Positions 8,336-15,794 of a DNA stretch of 51,570 bases are shown here, piece by piece. How positions within the stretch are numbered: position 1 is the stretch's first letter; each line of letters begins with the position of its first letter. The translations under genes and the position numbers were made by a program. The DNA comes from a bacterium (GTDB lineage Bacteria > Sysuimicrobiota > Sysuimicrobiia > Sysuimicrobiales > Segetimicrobiaceae), in contig DATGFS010000059.1 of NCBI GenBank assembly GCA_035308905.1, forward strand, positions 1 to 51,570, given 5' to 3'. Under the pieces are notes generated by a model that saw nothing but the letters and a program-made list of their open reading frames with translations, was not told the origin of the DNA and did no database searches.

Positions 8336-9283
8336 ATGCGATCGCTGGACCGTCCGCTCGACCCCGCCGGCCGGCAAGCGGCCGGCAACCACGACATCAC
8401 AGCCGGGGCGCGCGCCGCGCGGCCTCCGGCCCGGCCGGTCCGCCGGTCGGAGTTCTGGCGCGCCTGGCGGCGGTTCGTCCGTTACCGGCCCGGGATCGCG
8501 GGGCTCGCGGTGGTCGTCGCGATCGGGCTCGTCGCGATCTTCGCGAACCTGCTGGCCCCCTACTCGCCGCTGGCGGTGAATCCCGGCATGCGCGGGGGCG
8601 CGCCGACACCGGCGCACCCGCTCGGGTTCGACCACATCGGCCGGGATATTCTGAGCCGGCTCGTCTACGGGTCTCGCGTCGCGATCGCCGTCGCGCTCCT
8701 CGCGACCGCGATCGCGGTAACGATCGGCGTCGCGGTCGGCACGACGGCGGGATATCTGGGGGGCCGGGTGGACGCGGTGCTGTCCCGGATTACCGACGCG
8801 CTGATGGCCTTCCCCGTCCTGGTCTTGCTCATCGCGCTCGTCGCCGTCGTCGGCCCCAATCTGACGAACGTGATCCTCGTGATCGGGGCAACCGTGTGGG
8901 CATCGTACGCGCGCGTCGTCCGCGCCGATGTGCTGAGCCTGCGCGAGCAGGAGTTCGTCATGGCCGCGCGGGCGATCGGGGCGACGGACCGCCGCGTCAT
9001 TTGGCGGCATCTCGTGCCCAACGTCGTCGGCCCGGTGATCGTCCTGGCGACTCTGTCGGTCGGCAACATCATCATCCTGGAAGCGGCGTTGTCGTTCCTC
9101 GGCCTCGGCGTGCGGCCGCCGACGCCGGATTGGGGCGGAATGCTGGCGGACGGCCGGGCGTTCATCACCATCTATCCGCAGATCGTGATCGCCCCGGGAG
9201 TCATGATCGCGGTCACGGTGCTGGCCTTCAATCTACTCGGCGACGGCCTTCGGGACGCGCTCGACCCGCGCCACAAAGAGTGA
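8336..9283 (+). CDS. ABC transporter permease, DppC/OppC type
   Basis: This 315-residue protein has the DppC layout. A variable cytoplasmic N-terminus (about 45 residues, Arg/Ala/Pro-rich) is followed by a first helix and the periplasmic phrase HPLGFDHIGRDILSRLVYGS (about 95-115), then four or five more helices. The EAA loop is MAARAIGATDRRVIWRHLVPN, and the end has the FLGLGVRPPTPDWGGML signature. It is co-transcribed with the DppB-type gene and precedes the M81 peptidase gene by 19 bases. Confidence 0.9.
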   Translation: MRSLDRPLDPAGRQAAGNHDITAGARAARPPARPVRRSEFWRAWRRFVRYRPGIAGLAVVVAIGLVAIFANLLAPYSPLAVNPGMRGGAPTPAHPLGFDHIGRDILSRLVYGSRVAIAVALLATAIAVTIGVAVGTTAGYLGGRVDAVLSRITDALMAFPVLVLLIALVAVVGPNLTNVILVIGATVWASYARVVRADVLSLREQEFVMAARAIGATDRRVIWRHLVPNVVGPVIVLATLSVGNIIILEAALSFLGLGVRPPTPDWGGMLADGRAFITIYPQIVIAPGVMIAVTVLAFNLLGDGLRDALDPRHKE

Positions 9284-9302
9284 CAACGGAGGGACTCTCG
9301 CG

Positions 9303-10793
9303 ATGCGCATCGCCATCGGCGGATTGTCACATGAGACGAACACGTTCTGCGCGGCCCTGACCGAGGTCAACGAATTCAAGGACCGGGAGTGGACGCACGG
9401 GGAGGCGCTCGCCGCCCGCCATCGCGGCGTCCGCGACTACCTCGGCGGCATGCTCGCCTCCGCCGACGAGCGCGGCATCGAGGTCGTCCCCACCTTTGCG
9501 ACCCGTGCGACCCCGTCCGGCACGATCAGCCGCCGGGCTTATGAGGAGATGCGCGGCGAGCTCCTCGCCGGCCTCGAGGGTGCCGGACGGGTCGACGCGA
9601 TCTGCCTCGCGCTCCACGGCGCCGGCGTCGCCGAGGGCGTCGACGATATCGAGGGAGATATTCTGGAGCGCGTGCGCGCGATCGCAGGAGCGGCGGTCCC
9701 GATTGTGGTGACGCTCGATCTCCACGGCAACCTGACGGACGAGATGGCGCGATACGCCACGGCCCTGCTCGGCGTCAACGAGTACCCGCACGTCGACTCG
9801 TACGAGCGCGGCGTCGAGGCGATCGCCCTCGCCGCGGACGCCGCCGCCGGACGCGTGCGGCCCGCGATGCGCCTCGTGCGGCTGCCGATGCTCGTCCCCA
9901 CCACCGCGACGAGCCAGAGCCCGGTCCGGGAGATCAACGCGCGGTGCCGGGACTGGGAGGGCCGCCCGGGCGTCATCGACTGCACGTTCTTCCACGGCTT
10001 CGCGCACACCGACGCCCCGGTCGTCGCGGCGGCCGTCGTCGCGACCGCGGACGGCCGCGCGGAGTTGGCGCAGGAGGCCGCGGCGGACGTCGCCCGGTAC
10101 GCGTGGGGGCTGCGCGAGGCTTTCTTGAAGTCCGCGCCGGGGCCGGCCGAAGCGATCCGTCAGGCGCTCGCGTCGGACGGCCGTCCCGTGGTGATCAACG
10201 AGACGTCCGACAACCCGGGCGGCGGCGCGCCCGGCGACGGCACGCATCTGCTGCGCACGCTGCTGGACGCCGGCGCCACCGAGTCGTGTTTTGGCTTCGT
10301 GTGGGACGCCGAGACCGCCGCGCAGGCGCACGCGGCCGGGGCCGGCGCGACGATCCGGGTCCGGCTCGGCGGCAAGACCGACGCGATGCACGGCGCTCCC
10401 GTCGAATGCGAGGCATACGTGAAGTGCCTGACGGACGGCCGCTTCATCCAGCAGTCCCCGATGGGCCGCGGCGCGCAGGTGGACCTCGGCCGCATGGCGC
10501 GGCTCGTCATCCCCCGCGGGCCGGCCGGCGGGATCGACGTGCTGGTCTCGTCCGTGCGGTCGCAGACGCTGGACCCGGAAGTGTTCCTGCTGCACGGCAT
10601 CGACGTGACCCGCTGCCGGATTGTGGCGTTGAAGTCGAGCCAGCACTTCCGGGCCGGGTTCGAGCCGGTGGCCGACCGAATCATTACCGCCGACTCGCCC
10701 GGGCTCACCACTCTCGACTTGACAACGTTTCCATACCGCCGGCTCACCCGGCCCGTTTGGCCGCTGGACAGGGGCGCCGCCTTCGAGGTGTGA
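9303..10793 (+). CDS. M81 family metallopeptidase (MlrC / microcystinase C-like)
   Basis: This 496-residue protein belongs to the M81 family, whose founding member MlrC hydrolyses linear microcystin peptides. The start IGGLSHETNTF and the later DLHGNLTDEMA and ETSDNPGGGAPGDGTHLL (about residues 300-318) are hallmarks of the family, with conserved Asp/His candidates for zinc binding. An ATG with a GGAGG site precedes it (9288 region). It is the last gene of the peptide ABC cassette, so it probably cleaves or de-amidates the imported compound. The natural substrate is unknown; microcystin itself is not implied. Confidence 0.88.
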   Translation: MRIAIGGLSHETNTFCAALTEVNEFKDREWTHGEALAARHRGVRDYLGGMLASADERGIEVVPTFATRATPSGTISRRAYEEMRGELLAGLEGAGRVDAICLALHGAGVAEGVDDIEGDILERVRAIAGAAVPIVVTLDLHGNLTDEMARYATALLGVNEYPHVDSYERGVEAIALAADAAAGRVRPAMRLVRLPMLVPTTATSQSPVREINARCRDWEGRPGVIDCTFFHGFAHTDAPVVAAAVVATADGRAELAQEAAADVARYAWGLREAFLKSAPGPAEAIRQALASDGRPVVINETSDNPGGGAPGDGTHLLRTLLDAGATESCFGFVWDAETAAQAHAAGAGATIRVRLGGKTDAMHGAPVECEAYVKCLTDGRFIQQSPMGRGAQVDLGRMARLVIPRGPAGGIDVLVSSVRSQTLDPEVFLLHGIDVTRCRIVALKSSQHFRAGFEPVADRIITADSPGLTTLDLTTFPYRRLTRPVWPLDRGAAFEV

Positions 10794-11096
10794 CTCTCGC
10801 GGGCAAAGTGTCATGCCGGTTCCCCCCTAGCCCCTCGCCGCGACGATGTGACCGGCAGGGCGCGCCGTGGAGGCTGCTCGAACGGCCGCGCCTCACCCTC
10901 GTCAATGCGAATTTGGGCCAAGCCTGCGACGGAATTCATGGAGAAAAGACTCCGATTTACCGCGCGGACTACGTACGTCGCCGAGTCAAATCTACGGGGA
11001 ACTCCGAATGGACACGACGGCTGCGTCGAGTAGGCTATAACCAGACACGCGATGGCGCCACGCGGACAGACCAGACCGTGGCGGAGGGGGGACGCG
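10794..11096. other. intergenic region with repeat copy A
   Basis: These 303 bases, between the M81 gene and the PAS gene, contain no supportable coding sequence. They hold the upstream copy of a diverged direct repeat (10881-10943). A TATAAC -10-like hexamer is at 11036-11041 with no matching -35. Confidence 0.55.
10881..10943 (+). repeat. diverged direct repeat, copy A
   Basis: Positions 10881-10950 align without a gap to 11891-11960, at an offset of exactly 1010 bases. About 52 of 70 bases are identical by eye. The best-conserved blocks are GGCCGCG, GTCAATGC, GCCAAG and GCGACGGA-TTCATGGAG. The copy lies upstream of the PAS gene. Confidence 0.7.
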
Positions 11097-11594
11097 GTGC
11101 CTGCGAATCCGGTAACCTCGCGTTGGGCGCGCGCAAGATGCGCGCGGCCGGCGGCGAGGAGATCGCCCGGGGCTTCCCGCCCGCGATGCACCATGCCCGC
11201 CGGGCGTGCCTCTGTGGGCCGCGGGCGGATGGACGCCGCCGCGGGGAAGTTGAACGCGGCGCTGCGGTTCATCGGCAATCCGCTGCCCATGTGGGTCTAC
11301 GACTTGGCGACGCTGCGGATCCTCGACGTGAATGACGCGGCGCTGGCGCTGTACGGCTATGACCGGGGCGAGTTCGTGGGCCGGTGCGTGACTGAGCTGC
11401 GGGGGGCGGAGCGCGCCGGGGACGAAACGGTGTCGATCGCCGCCGCGGATGCCGCGCTCCCCGTCTCGGTGACGCGGTGCCACCGGCGGAAGGACGGCAC
11501 GCCGATCGATGTGCACATCCTCTCCCGCCTTCTCACGTTCGACCGCCGCCCGGCGGTCCTGGCGGTGGCGCAGGACGTGACGGACCCGCGGTAG
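11097..11594 (+). CDS. single PAS-domain protein
   Basis: From the GTG at 11097 (preceded by GGAGGGGG) this is a 165-residue protein. A shorter version starting at the ATG at 11229 (121 residues) is possible and contains the whole PAS core. The PAS domain runs from ALRFIGNPLPMWVYDLATLR through DVNDAALALYGYDRGEFVGR to a C-terminal VAQDVTDPR ending. No kinase, GGDEF or output domain follows, and the gene stops right after the PAS fold. It may act as a stand-alone sensor or be a remnant of a larger signalling gene. The 44 residues before the ATG are Arg/Ala-rich and look unstructured. Confidence 0.65.
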   Translation: MPANPVTSRWARARCARPAARRSPGASRPRCTMPAGRASVGRGRMDAAAGKLNAALRFIGNPLPMWVYDLATLRILDVNDAALALYGYDRGEFVGRCVTELRGAERAGDETVSIAAADAALPVSVTRCHRRKDGTPIDVHILSRLLTFDRRPAVLAVAQDVTDPR

Positions 11595-11661
11595 ACGCCC
11601 GGCGGCCGGCTCATCTCAGATCAGCCGTTCAACCCTTCATCGACTGTCGCCCCACCAAACT

Positions 11662-11832
11662 TTAGGGCTTGGGGCCGTGGTCCGGATCGACGTGGTTGTT
11701 GTTGGGGTTCTCTTGTCCATTGTGATTGCCCTGGCCCGGATCACCACCCTCGAATCCGGCAAAGGTCGGACCGACCTTGGCCAGTAGCAGAAGCACTCCT
11801 ACGATCAATGCAACGAACCAACGCGACTTCAT
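11662..11832 (-). CDS. small secreted Asn/Gly/His-rich peptide
   Basis: A 56-residue product is predicted from the ATG at 11832, which follows the purine-rich site GGGGAGGGGGAGGCGG. Residues 1-23 (MKSRWF then a Leu/Val-rich core ending GPTFAG) form a signal peptide. The mature part of about 33 residues is hydrophilic (GQGNHNGQ, NPNNNHVDPDHGPKP) with no cysteine. It lies 132 bases downstream of pilC on the same strand and could be the last gene of the pilus operon or independent. A function is not recognisable. Confidence 0.55.
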   Translation of the reverse strand: MKSRWFVALIVGVLLLLAKVGPTFAGFEGGDPGQGNHNGQENPNNNHVDPDHGPKP

Positions 11833-11890
11833 CCGCCTCCCCCTCCCCGTCACACCGCATCAGCGAACTCCAACGATGTGCAGACACTCT

Positions 11891-11953
11891 ACTGGCCGCG
11901 CATCGCCACCGTCAATGCAAGTTGATGCCAAGACGGCGACGGATTTCATGGAG
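11891..11953 (+). repeat. diverged direct repeat, copy B
   Basis: This is the partner of the copy at 10881-10943, and similarity fades at the pilC stop (11965). It fills most of the gap between pilC and the small secreted peptide gene. A short dyad, CCGTC ... GACGG, lies inside (about 11909-11936) and is partly kept in copy A as CGTC ... GACG. Confidence 0.7.
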
Positions 11954-11964
11954 CAACGCGACGC

Positions 11965-13182
11965 CTACTTGATCGCGCCGACCAGCGTAAACAACGGCAG
12001 GTAGAACGAGATCACGATGAACCCAACGATGCCGCCCATCACCATGATGAGCATCGGCTCCAGCACGGACGTGAGCGCCGCAACCGCGTATTCGACCTCG
12101 GTATCGTAGAAATCGGCCACCTTGGACAGCATGGTGTCGAGCGCGCCCGTGCGCTCCCCGACCGCGACCATCTGCACGACCATCGGGGGAAAGATGCCGC
12201 TGGCCTGGAGCGGCGCGGAAATGCTCTCGCCCTCGCGGATGCTGGTGCGCACCGTATCGAGCGCTTTGATCAACACCACGTTGCTGGTGGCCTTCGCGAC
12301 CACGTCGAGCGCGTGGAGGATGGGCACGCCGCTGTGAATGAGCGTCCCCAGCGTCCGGGAAAAGCGGGCCATGACGACGTTGCGGTTGACCGGGCCAAAC
12401 AGCGGCATCCGCAGCTTGAATTTGTCGAACCAGCGGCGGCCGTTCGGCGTCCCGATGTAGTAGCGGAAGCCGTACACGGCGACGACGAAGACGATCAGGA
12501 ACACGTACCAGTACTGCCGGCTGGTCACGGTGAACCAGATCAGGAAGCGGGTCGGCAGCGGCAGGGGAACGCCGAGGTCCTTGAACACGTCCACGAACTT
12601 CGGCAGGATGAAGAACACGATGAACCCGACGATGCCGCCGGCCGCCGACGCGACCAGGATCGGATAGACCATCGCCGACTTGACCCGCTGGCGCAGCGCG
12701 AGCTCCTTCTCGAGGAAGCCCGACAGGCGGCCCAGCACGTCGTCCAGGGCCCCGCCGGTCTCGCCGGCCCGCACCATGTTGACGTAGAGCTGGTTGAACG
12801 CCTCCGGGTGCGCCGCAAGCGCGTCCGACAGCGGCACGCCGCCCTCCACTTCCGTCTTGACCTTGGCGAGGACCTCGCGCAGACGCTGGTTCGTCGTCTG
12901 CGCCTGCAGGATCGCCAGACTCGCGATGATCGTCAGGCCGGCGTTGATCATCGTCGCCAGCTGGCGGGTGAACACGGTCAGATCCTTCAGCTTGACGCCC
13001 TGGAGGCGCGCCAGCAGGTCTTCGACCTTGGGCTGCGTCGCCCGCCGTTTGAGCGACGTGATGAGGTAGCCCATCTCCTGCAGGCGTGAGATCGCCGCGA
13101 CCTCCGTGTCGCCGTCGATCGCGCCGGAGATCATCTTCCCCGCCCCGTCCCGTCCTACGTATGCGTACGTTGCCACAGCCAC
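11965..13182 (-). CDS. pilC: type IV pilus inner-membrane platform protein PilC
   Basis: This 405-residue protein of the T2SS-F/PilC family forms the inner-membrane platform on which PilB and PilT act. It contains two T2SSF cytoplasmic domains: the first runs from FTRQLATMINAGLTI (about 71-85) and the repeat begins FSRTLGTLIHSGVPI (about 275-290). Each is followed by hydrophobic segments (near 170-195, 220-245 and 370-395). GxPLSDALAAHPEAF and GExTGALD motifs are present in both halves. Its start lies 15 bases after the pilB stop, so it is co-transcribed as the last core pilus gene of the operon. Confidence 0.95.
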   Translation of the reverse strand: MAVATYAYVGRDGAGKMISGAIDGDTEVAAISRLQEMGYLITSLKRRATQPKVEDLLARLQGVKLKDLTVFTRQLATMINAGLTIIASLAILQAQTTNQRLREVLAKVKTEVEGGVPLSDALAAHPEAFNQLYVNMVRAGETGGALDDVLGRLSGFLEKELALRQRVKSAMVYPILVASAAGGIVGFIVFFILPKFVDVFKDLGVPLPLPTRFLIWFTVTSRQYWYVFLIVFVVAVYGFRYYIGTPNGRRWFDKFKLRMPLFGPVNRNVVMARFSRTLGTLIHSGVPILHALDVVAKATSNVVLIKALDTVRTSIREGESISAPLQASGIFPPMVVQMVAVGERTGALDTMLSKVADFYDTEVEYAVAALTSVLEPMLIMVMGGIVGFIVISFYLPLFTLVGAIK

Positions 13183-13197
13183 TCCCCCCGAACGCCG

Positions 13198-15288
13198 TTA
13201 CTGGTCCCCGGTGACGAAGACCACGCGCAGCAGTTCCTCAACCGTCGTGACGCCCTCCAGTACCTTCTGCACACCGTCCTCGCGCAGCAGACGCATCCCG
13301 CCTTCGTGCGCCGCCGCGCGCAGCTGATCCGACGAGGCGCCGTCGAGGATCAGCGAGCGCAGCCGGTCGTTCATCATCATGAGCTCGAAGACGCCCAGCC
13401 GTCCCCGGTACCCCGTCATGCGGCAGGAGTCGCATCCGCGGCCGCGGTACAGCTTCAGGCCGCTGTGCTCCGCCGGGTCGAGCCCGAGCCGCCGCAGCGC
13501 GTCCGCCGGCGGCGTGTACGCCTCCTTGCAGTGGGCGCAGATCACGCGGATCAGCCGCTGCGCCAGGACGCCGATCAGCGAGCCCGTCACGAGGAACGGC
13601 TCGACGCCCATGTCCGCGAGGCGCGTCGCCGCCCCCGGCGCGTCGTTGGTATGCAGCGTCGTCAGGACGAGGTGTCCGGTCATCGCCGCCTGCACCGCGA
13701 TCTGGGCCGTCTCGCGGTCGCGGATCTCGCCGATCAGCACGATGTCGGGATCCTGACGCAGAATGCTGCGGAGACCGCCCGCGAACGTGAGCCCGGCCTT
13801 GACGTTCACCTGAACCTGGTTGACCCGGGGAATCTGGTACTCCACGGGATCCTCGACGCTCACGATGTTGCATTCCGGCGTGTTGATGCGCTCGAGCGAC
13901 GTGTACAGGGTCGTCGTCTTGCCGCTGCCGGTCGGTCCGGTGACGATGATCATCCCGTAGGGCTTGGTGATCAGGCCTTCCCACGCCCCCAGCAGGTCGC
14001 TCGGCATCCCGATCCGGCTGAGGGAGACCTTGGTGCTGGACTGGTCGAGGAGCCGGATGACGATCTTCTCGCCGAGCACCGTCGGAAGCGTGCTCACGCG
14101 CAGGTCGTACTCCTTGCCTTCCAGGCGCAGGTGGATGTGGCCGTCCTGCGGCACCCGGCGTTCCGCGATGTCGAGGTTCGCCAGGATCTTCACGCGGGAA
14201 ATCAGCGCGGCCTGGATCTGCTTCGGCGGTGACATGATATCTTGCAAGAGGCCGTCGACGCGGAACCGCACCTTCACCTCGCGCCGGTGCGGCTCGAGGT
14301 GGATGTCGCTCGCCCCCGCGCGGACGGCCTGATGAATGATCTGGTTGACGACGCGAACGATCGGCGCCTCCTCGACCATCGACCGGAGACGCTCGACCGT
14401 GACCTCTTCGGTGCGGGTCGGATCGTCGAGAATCTCGGATTCGATCGCCGGCCCCTGGGCCTTGAGCAGCTCTTCGACGTCGTGGACGAGCCCCTGGAAC
14501 TTGCCCTGCAGCCTGCCCACGTCGTCGGGGCTGGCGATGATGATCTCGACGTCGAGCCCGGTCAACAGTCGAATGTCGTCGATCGCGACGACGTTGGAGG
14601 GATCCGGCATCGCGACGACGAGCCGATCCTGCTTGCGGTCGACCGCGATCACGCCGTGCCGCTGCGACAAATACGCCGGAATGAGACGCGCGACCTCGGG
14701 GTTGATGCTGTCCTCGGCCAGCTCGGTGTAGGGCAGCCCCCACTGCTGCGCGACCGCCCGCGCGAGGTGGCGCTCCGTGACGACGCCCATCTCCACGAGC
14801 ACGCGGCCGAGGCGGCCTTTGCTCTGGCGCTGCACCTCAAGCGCCTGCCGCAGCTGATCGTGCGTGATGACGTTGTGCGACAAAAGGATTTCGCCGATCG
14901 GTTCAATGCGCGGCAGGGCGGGCTTGCCTTCGCCGGCCGCGCCCGGCGGCACGCCGGGGCCGTCGATCGAGCCCGGCGGCATCGCCCCCGGACGGCCGGG
15001 CTGGCCGTTCGAAGGACCGACGGAACCGGAGCCGCGCGGCGGCGCCGCGGGCGGGGCGGCGGGACGTCCGGGACGCATGGACACATTCGCCGGATGCTCG
15101 AGGCTGTCTCCGCGGGCCGCGCCGTTGCCGTTCCCGTTCCCGTTGCCGTTCGCGGGATGCCCGGCACCGTCGGGTGAGACCGGCGCCGGCACGGCCGCGG
15201 GATCGACCGCGTGGCCGTCGGACGGCGGCGCGGACGTGCCGCCGCCGAGCCATCTCGGCCAAATCACATTGCGGGTAGGACGTTCCAC
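13198..15288 (-). CDS. pilB: type IV pilus assembly ATPase PilB with MshEN c-di-GMP-binding domain
   Basis: This 696-residue GspE/PilB-family ATPase drives pilus extension. Residues 1-125 are a Pro/Gly/Asn-rich low-complexity linker with an (NG)n run. An MshEN-type domain follows at about 130-190: IGEILLSHNVIT and GRLGRVLVEMGVVT, each with a downstream L...L..Q pattern. The ATPase core has Walker A GPTGSGKTT (451-459), an Asp box (about 475-485), Walker B DIVLIGEIRD (515-524) and a His box. Tetracysteine CAHC (584-587) and CDSC (619-622) bind zinc. MshEN domains in MshE/PilB proteins bind c-di-GMP. The GTG start at 15288 lacks a clear ribosome site, so the N-terminus is uncertain. Confidence 0.95.
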   Translation of the reverse strand: MERPTRNVIWPRWLGGGTSAPPSDGHAVDPAAVPAPVSPDGAGHPANGNGNGNGNGAARGDSLEHPANVSMRPGRPAAPPAAPPRGSGSVGPSNGQPGRPGAMPPGSIDGPGVPPGAAGEGKPALPRIEPIGEILLSHNVITHDQLRQALEVQRQSKGRLGRVLVEMGVVTERHLARAVAQQWGLPYTELAEDSINPEVARLIPAYLSQRHGVIAVDRKQDRLVVAMPDPSNVVAIDDIRLLTGLDVEIIIASPDDVGRLQGKFQGLVHDVEELLKAQGPAIESEILDDPTRTEEVTVERLRSMVEEAPIVRVVNQIIHQAVRAGASDIHLEPHRREVKVRFRVDGLLQDIMSPPKQIQAALISRVKILANLDIAERRVPQDGHIHLRLEGKEYDLRVSTLPTVLGEKIVIRLLDQSSTKVSLSRIGMPSDLLGAWEGLITKPYGMIIVTGPTGSGKTTTLYTSLERINTPECNIVSVEDPVEYQIPRVNQVQVNVKAGLTFAGGLRSILRQDPDIVLIGEIRDRETAQIAVQAAMTGHLVLTTLHTNDAPGAATRLADMGVEPFLVTGSLIGVLAQRLIRVICAHCKEAYTPPADALRRLGLDPAEHSGLKLYRGRGCDSCRMTGYRGRLGVFELMMMNDRLRSLILDGASSDQLRAAAHEGGMRLLREDGVQKVLEGVTTVEELLRVVFVTGDQ

Positions 15289-15303
15289 GCCGAAGCCGGG
15301 TCC

Positions 15304-15774
15304 CTAGGCTCGCTCTGTGCGGCCGTGCCCGTTGTGCGACCGCGCGGCGAGCGGTACGGTGCCGGCCGTCGAGCCCGCAACGTGGGCGCCGCTCCCCGCC
15401 TTGGCGGTGGCGCGGGCGCCCTCGAGGACGTCGCGTCTCGGCTGGGGCGCGTGCCCGGAGGCCGCCTCGACGGCATCGGCGGCCCCCTGCAGCGAGGCGC
15501 CGGAGGCCGGAGACGGGCTCACGGCGAGACTGGGCTGCGCCGCGAGGAACGCCTTGATGCCCTGCAGGCTCATCCCTTCCTGGTCGACCAGCCGGCGGAT
15601 CAGATGCACCAGCCGGAGATCGCGCGGCGAATACAGCCGGTGGCCGCCCTTGCTGCGCGCGGGCTCGAGCAGATGGTATTCCGACTCCCAGCTGCGAAGC
15701 CGGCGCGCGTCCACCCCGGTCAACGAGGCCACCGTGCGGATCGGATAGATCGGTAGATCGTCCTGTGTTACCAC
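15304..15774 (-). CDS. MerR-type transcriptional regulator
   Basis: This 156-residue protein has an N-terminal winged helix-turn-helix of the MerR superfamily (about 8-80). Its core phrases are IRTVASLTGVDARRLRSWE, then GGHRLYSPRDLRLVHLIRRL and EGMSLQGIKAFL. The Ala/Ser/Pro-rich tail has no recognisable effector domain, and no cysteine metal site is seen. The GTG start at 15774 is supported by GGAGGTGGGG upstream. It sits between the sigma factor and pilB, 20 bases after the sigma stop, in the pilus operon. It probably regulates this operon or pilin genes; the DNA target is unknown. Confidence 0.85.
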   Translation of the reverse strand: MVTQDDLPIYPIRTVASLTGVDARRLRSWESEYHLLEPARSKGGHRLYSPRDLRLVHLIRRLVDQEGMSLQGIKAFLAAQPSLAVSPSPASGASLQGAADAVEAASGHAPQPRRDVLEGARATAKAGSGAHVAGSTAGTVPLAARSHNGHGRTERA

Positions 15775-15794
15775 CGCCCCCACCTCCTGGATGG

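Noticed and set aside
7331-9010. Minus-strand 559-codon frame opposite the dpp permeases
   Set aside because: Asp/Arg/Gly-rich mirror sequence of two clear permease genes.
15120-15160. Alternating NG-coding tract in pilB as a contingency (phase-variable) repeat
   Set aside because: The repeat is short and imperfect (six-base units with substitutions), so slippage is unlikely to be a switch. It is better explained as a flexible linker.
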